DNA of 64,000 nucleotides, from positions 926,216 through 990,215 of the forward strand of contig NZ_LMEE01000001.1 of assembly GCF_001425305.1 (NCBI RefSeq), in the 5' to 3' direction. Positions 62,146-64,000 of this stretch are shown here, one piece after another; positions within the stretch are counted from its first letter, which is position 1, and every line of letters begins with the position of its first letter. The notes below the pieces were generated by a model. The model did not search any database. It was not told where the DNA came from and was given only the letters and a program-made list of their open reading frames with translations. This DNA comes from Phenylobacterium sp. Root1290 (GTDB taxonomy: Bacteria > Pseudomonadota > Alphaproteobacteria > Caulobacterales > Caulobacteraceae). The translations under genes were made by a program, and so were the position numbers.

Positions 62146-62402
62146 GCCGCGCTTCGCTTTTCAACGCAGGGCGCCGCTGCGCCCAGGTGGCGCTCGGTCG
62201 AGGCCGGGAAGCGCGCCAGGGCGGCCGCAGGCCGGATCGGACGCACCGCGAAATTTCCCCCGCAGTTGGGACAGGCGCCGTTCAGCGCGCCGTCTGCGCA
62301 GTCCGCGCAGAATGTGCATTCGAACGAACAGATCCTCGCCTCGGCCGACTCCGGCGGAAGGTCGCGGTCGCAGCATTCGCAGTTCGGCTTGAGCAGCAGC
62401 AT
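62142..62402 (-). CDS. DUF1272 zinc-ribbon-like protein
   Basis: An 86-residue protein with the DUF1272 pattern MLLLKPNCECCDRDLPPES, ARICSFECTFCADCADG and CPNCGGNFAVRPIRP. Four CxxC-type pairs suggest one or two zinc sites. The family is common but has no known function. The start at 62402 matches the family start and follows GGAGGG; an in-frame ATG at 62429 lies inside the upstream palindrome. Confidence 0.9.
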   Translation of the reverse strand: MLLLKPNCECCDRDLPPESAEARICSFECTFCADCADGALNGACPNCGGNFAVRPIRPAAALARFPASTERHLGAAAPCVEKRSAA

Positions 62403-62411
62403 GGAGCCCTC

Positions 62412-62433
62412 CGGTATGATCTTGATCATACCG
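62412..62433. promoter_or_regulatory. 22-bp perfect palindrome abutting the DUF1272 ribosome-binding site
   Basis: CGGTATGAT (62412-62420) and ATCATACCG (62425-62433) flank CTTG. On the minus strand the palindrome overlaps or abuts the GGAGGG of the DUF1272 gene and ends 10 nt before its start. It looks like a dimeric-regulator operator, or an RNA hairpin that could hide the ribosome-binding site. Confidence 0.5.
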
Positions 62434-62493
62434 CCGGCTTGCTTAGCCGAGGAACGACATAGATCCCTCGAATGCCGCCAAACCGGCGGGGGA

Positions 62494-62748
62494 TCAGGCG
62501 TCCCACATCCGGCGGCCGCTGTGGGCCACATGGAAATCGCCGCTGACGGACAGGACGATCCAGTCTCCCGCCTGGGCGATCGCCCAGCCTTCAGGGGTGC
62601 AGACCTGGACGGCGCCGGCTTCGGTCATGGCCTGGGCGTCATCGCCTAGCCATGCCCAAAGCTTGTGCCAGCTACGGGTGTCGTTGACCGGCGGCACGCG
62701 AAGCGCAGCGCCATGATCGAAAGCAGCGTTGGAACGAGCGGACCTCAT
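62494..62748 (-). CDS. Small hypothetical protein (possible phage-type PGDW domain)
   Basis: An 84-residue ORF. The C-terminal half, TPEGWAIAQAGDWIVLSVSGD, resembles the PGDWI-x-GVxGE segment of small phage-related proteins. No Shine-Dalgarno is seen before the ATG at 62748. The call rests on that partial similarity and on lying in an otherwise empty gap. Confidence 0.5.
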   Translation of the reverse strand: MRSARSNAAFDHGAALRVPPVNDTRSWHKLWAWLGDDAQAMTEAGAVQVCTPEGWAIAQAGDWIVLSVSGDFHVAHSGRRMWDA

Positions 62749-62805
62749 AAGGAGGAAATACGCCCTGCGTCGGTGACCAGAATCTTAAAGCCGGTTCACT
62801 CTGTT

Positions 62806-64000
62806 TCACTCTGATCGCAATGCGGCGGCCGGACGCTTGGCCAGGGCGTGGAGCGAGGCCAGCAAACCGCCAAGCCCGGCCAGGACCGCGGCCCCCAGGA
62901 CCAGCGCGGCGACGCCTGACCAGTCCACCGCCCACTCCGACTTGAACACTTGCGTGACCACCGGCCAGGCGGCGATCGCCCCCAGTGCGACGCCGGTCAC
63001 ACCGGCGATCAGCCCGACCGCTCCATATTCAAGCACATAGGCGCCCAGCACCTGCAGCCGCGACGCGCCCAGCACCTTGAGGATCGAGGCCTCGCGGGTG
63101 CGGGCCTGGGCGCGGGCGGCGATGGCCCCGGTCAGCACCAGCAGGCCCGCCAGCGCCGCGACCGCCGCCGCGCTGCGGATCGCCAGCACCAGGCGGTCGA
63201 AGAGCTCCGTGGCCGCCTCCAGTTGCTCGCGCACGGAGATGACGTTCACCTCGGGGAATTCGGCGCCCAGGGCGCGGGTGGCGCGCGCCTCCTGTTCCTG
63301 GCTGGCCTTGGCGATGGCGACATGGCGCAGTTCGGCGCCTTCCAGGGTCGACGGCGTGAGGATCAGCGGGAAGCTGGCGCCGAAGCCGCCGACATCGACC
63401 TTGCGCAGCACCGCGATCTTCGCCTCGATCTCCCGCCCGAGCACCGAGAGGGTGACGGCGTCGCCGACCTTCAGCCCCCCCGCCCGCGCGGCGTCGACCT
63501 CCATCGCCAGCAGCGGCGGGCCCTGATAGTTGGCGGGCCACCAGCGCCCCTCGACGATCTGCGGATCGTTGGGCTCCGGACCGATGGCGGACACCGAGAT
63601 GTCGTTGTCATAGGCCCAGCGCTCGCGCTCGGTGATCGACTTGCGATCGACGGGTTCGCCCTTGATACGAACGATGCGGCCGGTGAGAAATGGCGCGCGC
63701 AAATAGTTGTCGGCGTTGAGTTTCTGGCCGAAGGCGTCCTGGACGATCTGATCGAACCGCGCGGCCTCGGCGCCCGGGATCTCGGTGAAGACCAGCGCAG
63801 GTGCGGTCTTCGGCGCGACCTCGGCGACCTGCCGCAGCAGGCTGGACTGGATCAGCACGACCGCCGCCAACAGGCCGACGCCCAGGCCGATGGCCGGCGC
63901 GGCGGTCCTGGCGGCCGAGCGCGGCCCGGCCAGGTTGGCGAGGCCCATGCGAACCGCACCGCGCGTGCGGCCCCGCAGCTTCCCGGCGAGATGGGCGGCC
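62806..64000 (-). CDS. FtsX-like ABC transporter permease, C-terminal part (cut by window edge)
   Basis: 398 codons run from the window edge (64000) to the stop at 62806; the frame is open beyond the edge, so the N-terminus is missing. An internal ATG at 63948 is not the start. Membrane segments appear near the edge (IGLGVGLLAAVVLIQSSLL) and at the end (VAALAGLLVLTGAIAARAQ, AVGLIAGVTGVALGAIAAWP, GVAALVLGAAVLAGLGGLLA), with a periplasmic domain between. This matches the YbbP/FtsX permease family, which with an ATPase forms lipoprotein or export systems. Confidence 0.88.
   Translation of the reverse strand, partial: AAHLAGKLRGRTRGAVRMGLANLAGPRSAARTAAPAIGLGVGLLAAVVLIQSSLLRQVAEVAPKTAPALVFTEIPGAEAARFDQIVQDAFGQKLNADNYLRAPFLTGRIVRIKGEPVDRKSITERERWAYDNDISVSAIGPEPNDPQIVEGRWWPANYQGPPLLAMEVDAARAGGLKVGDAVTLSVLGREIEAKIAVLRKVDVGGFGASFPLILTPSTLEGAELRHVAIAKASQEQEARATRALGAEFPEVNVISVREQLEAATELFDRLVLAIRSAAAVAALAGLLVLTGAIAARAQARTREASILKVLGASRLQVLGAYVLEYGAVGLIAGVTGVALGAIAAWPVVTQVFKSEWAVDWSGVAALVLGAAVLAGLGGLLASLHALAKRPAAALRSE

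Overview
The window is high-GC, gene-dense alphaproteobacterial chromosome. The best fit is a member of the Caulobacterales (Caulobacter or Phenylobacterium type). This rests on TonB-dependent receptors, an HWE-type histidine kinase, the SUMT-DUF2849-CysI-DUF934-CysH sulfite block, an MCE/Mla ABC operon, and palindromic intergenic repeats built on GTCATCCCGG and CCCCCTCAGTCAGC. The organism is inferred from this gene content; no rRNA is present and no species is claimed. No phage, integrase, insertion sequence or CRISPR array is visible.

Layout. 1-4.4 kb: a TonB-dependent receptor divergent from an MFS transporter, then a small exported protein. 4.4-23.9 kb: a catabolic island with a carotenoid-cleavage-type dioxygenase, three AMP-forming acyl-CoA ligases, two thiolases, an acyl-CoA dehydrogenase, two SDR oxidoreductases, a DUF1295 reductase-like membrane protein, a dehydrogenase/DapB-like oxidoreductase, a nitronate-monooxygenase-like flavoprotein, two SnoaL-like proteins, an alpha/beta hydrolase and a TetR regulator. 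A recurring 21-bp sequence (CTTGCA at positions 1-6 and ACY at 14-16) lies in five intergenic regions of this stretch. It suggests one regulon for uptake and CoA-dependent breakdown of an unidentified, probably terpenoid, steroid-like or aromatic substrate. 23.9-26.7 kb: small unknown genes, a tandem-duplicated HxlR-type regulator and a PRC-barrel protein.

26.8-34.8 kb: a complete kdp potassium-uptake operon (kdpF-A-B-C-D-E) with two extra very short membrane-peptide ORFs, one before kdpF and one wedged between kdpB and kdpC. 34.8-39.4 kb: a YdcF-like protein, an unknown protein, and a four-gene Mla/MCE lipid-transport operon (STAS-permease, ATPase, MCE protein, lipoprotein). 39.4-48.2 kb: folD, a Nudix hydrolase, an S1/P1 nuclease, a GST, a 3D-domain protein, a large arylsulfatase, an AAA ATPase and a PAS-HWE histidine kinase.

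48.2-53.1 kb: a minus-strand sulfite-assimilation operon (siroheme methyltransferase, DUF2849, sulfite reductase, DUF934, CysH), followed by a ferredoxin-NADP reductase that could supply its electrons. A LysR gene is divergent from it. 53.3-64 kb: chorismate mutase, an orphan HPt protein, a glycosyltransferase-like protein, tRNA-Lys(CTT), a second TonB-dependent receptor, malic enzyme, an HPP-CBS membrane protein, a PilZ protein, a DUF1272 protein, a small unknown ORF, and the C-terminal part of an FtsX-type ABC permease cut by the window edge.

The points most worth following up are the shared operator in the catabolic island, the kdpB-kdpC micro-ORF, the exactly periodic double HxlR protein, and two hairpins or palindromes that cover or abut ribosome-binding sites.
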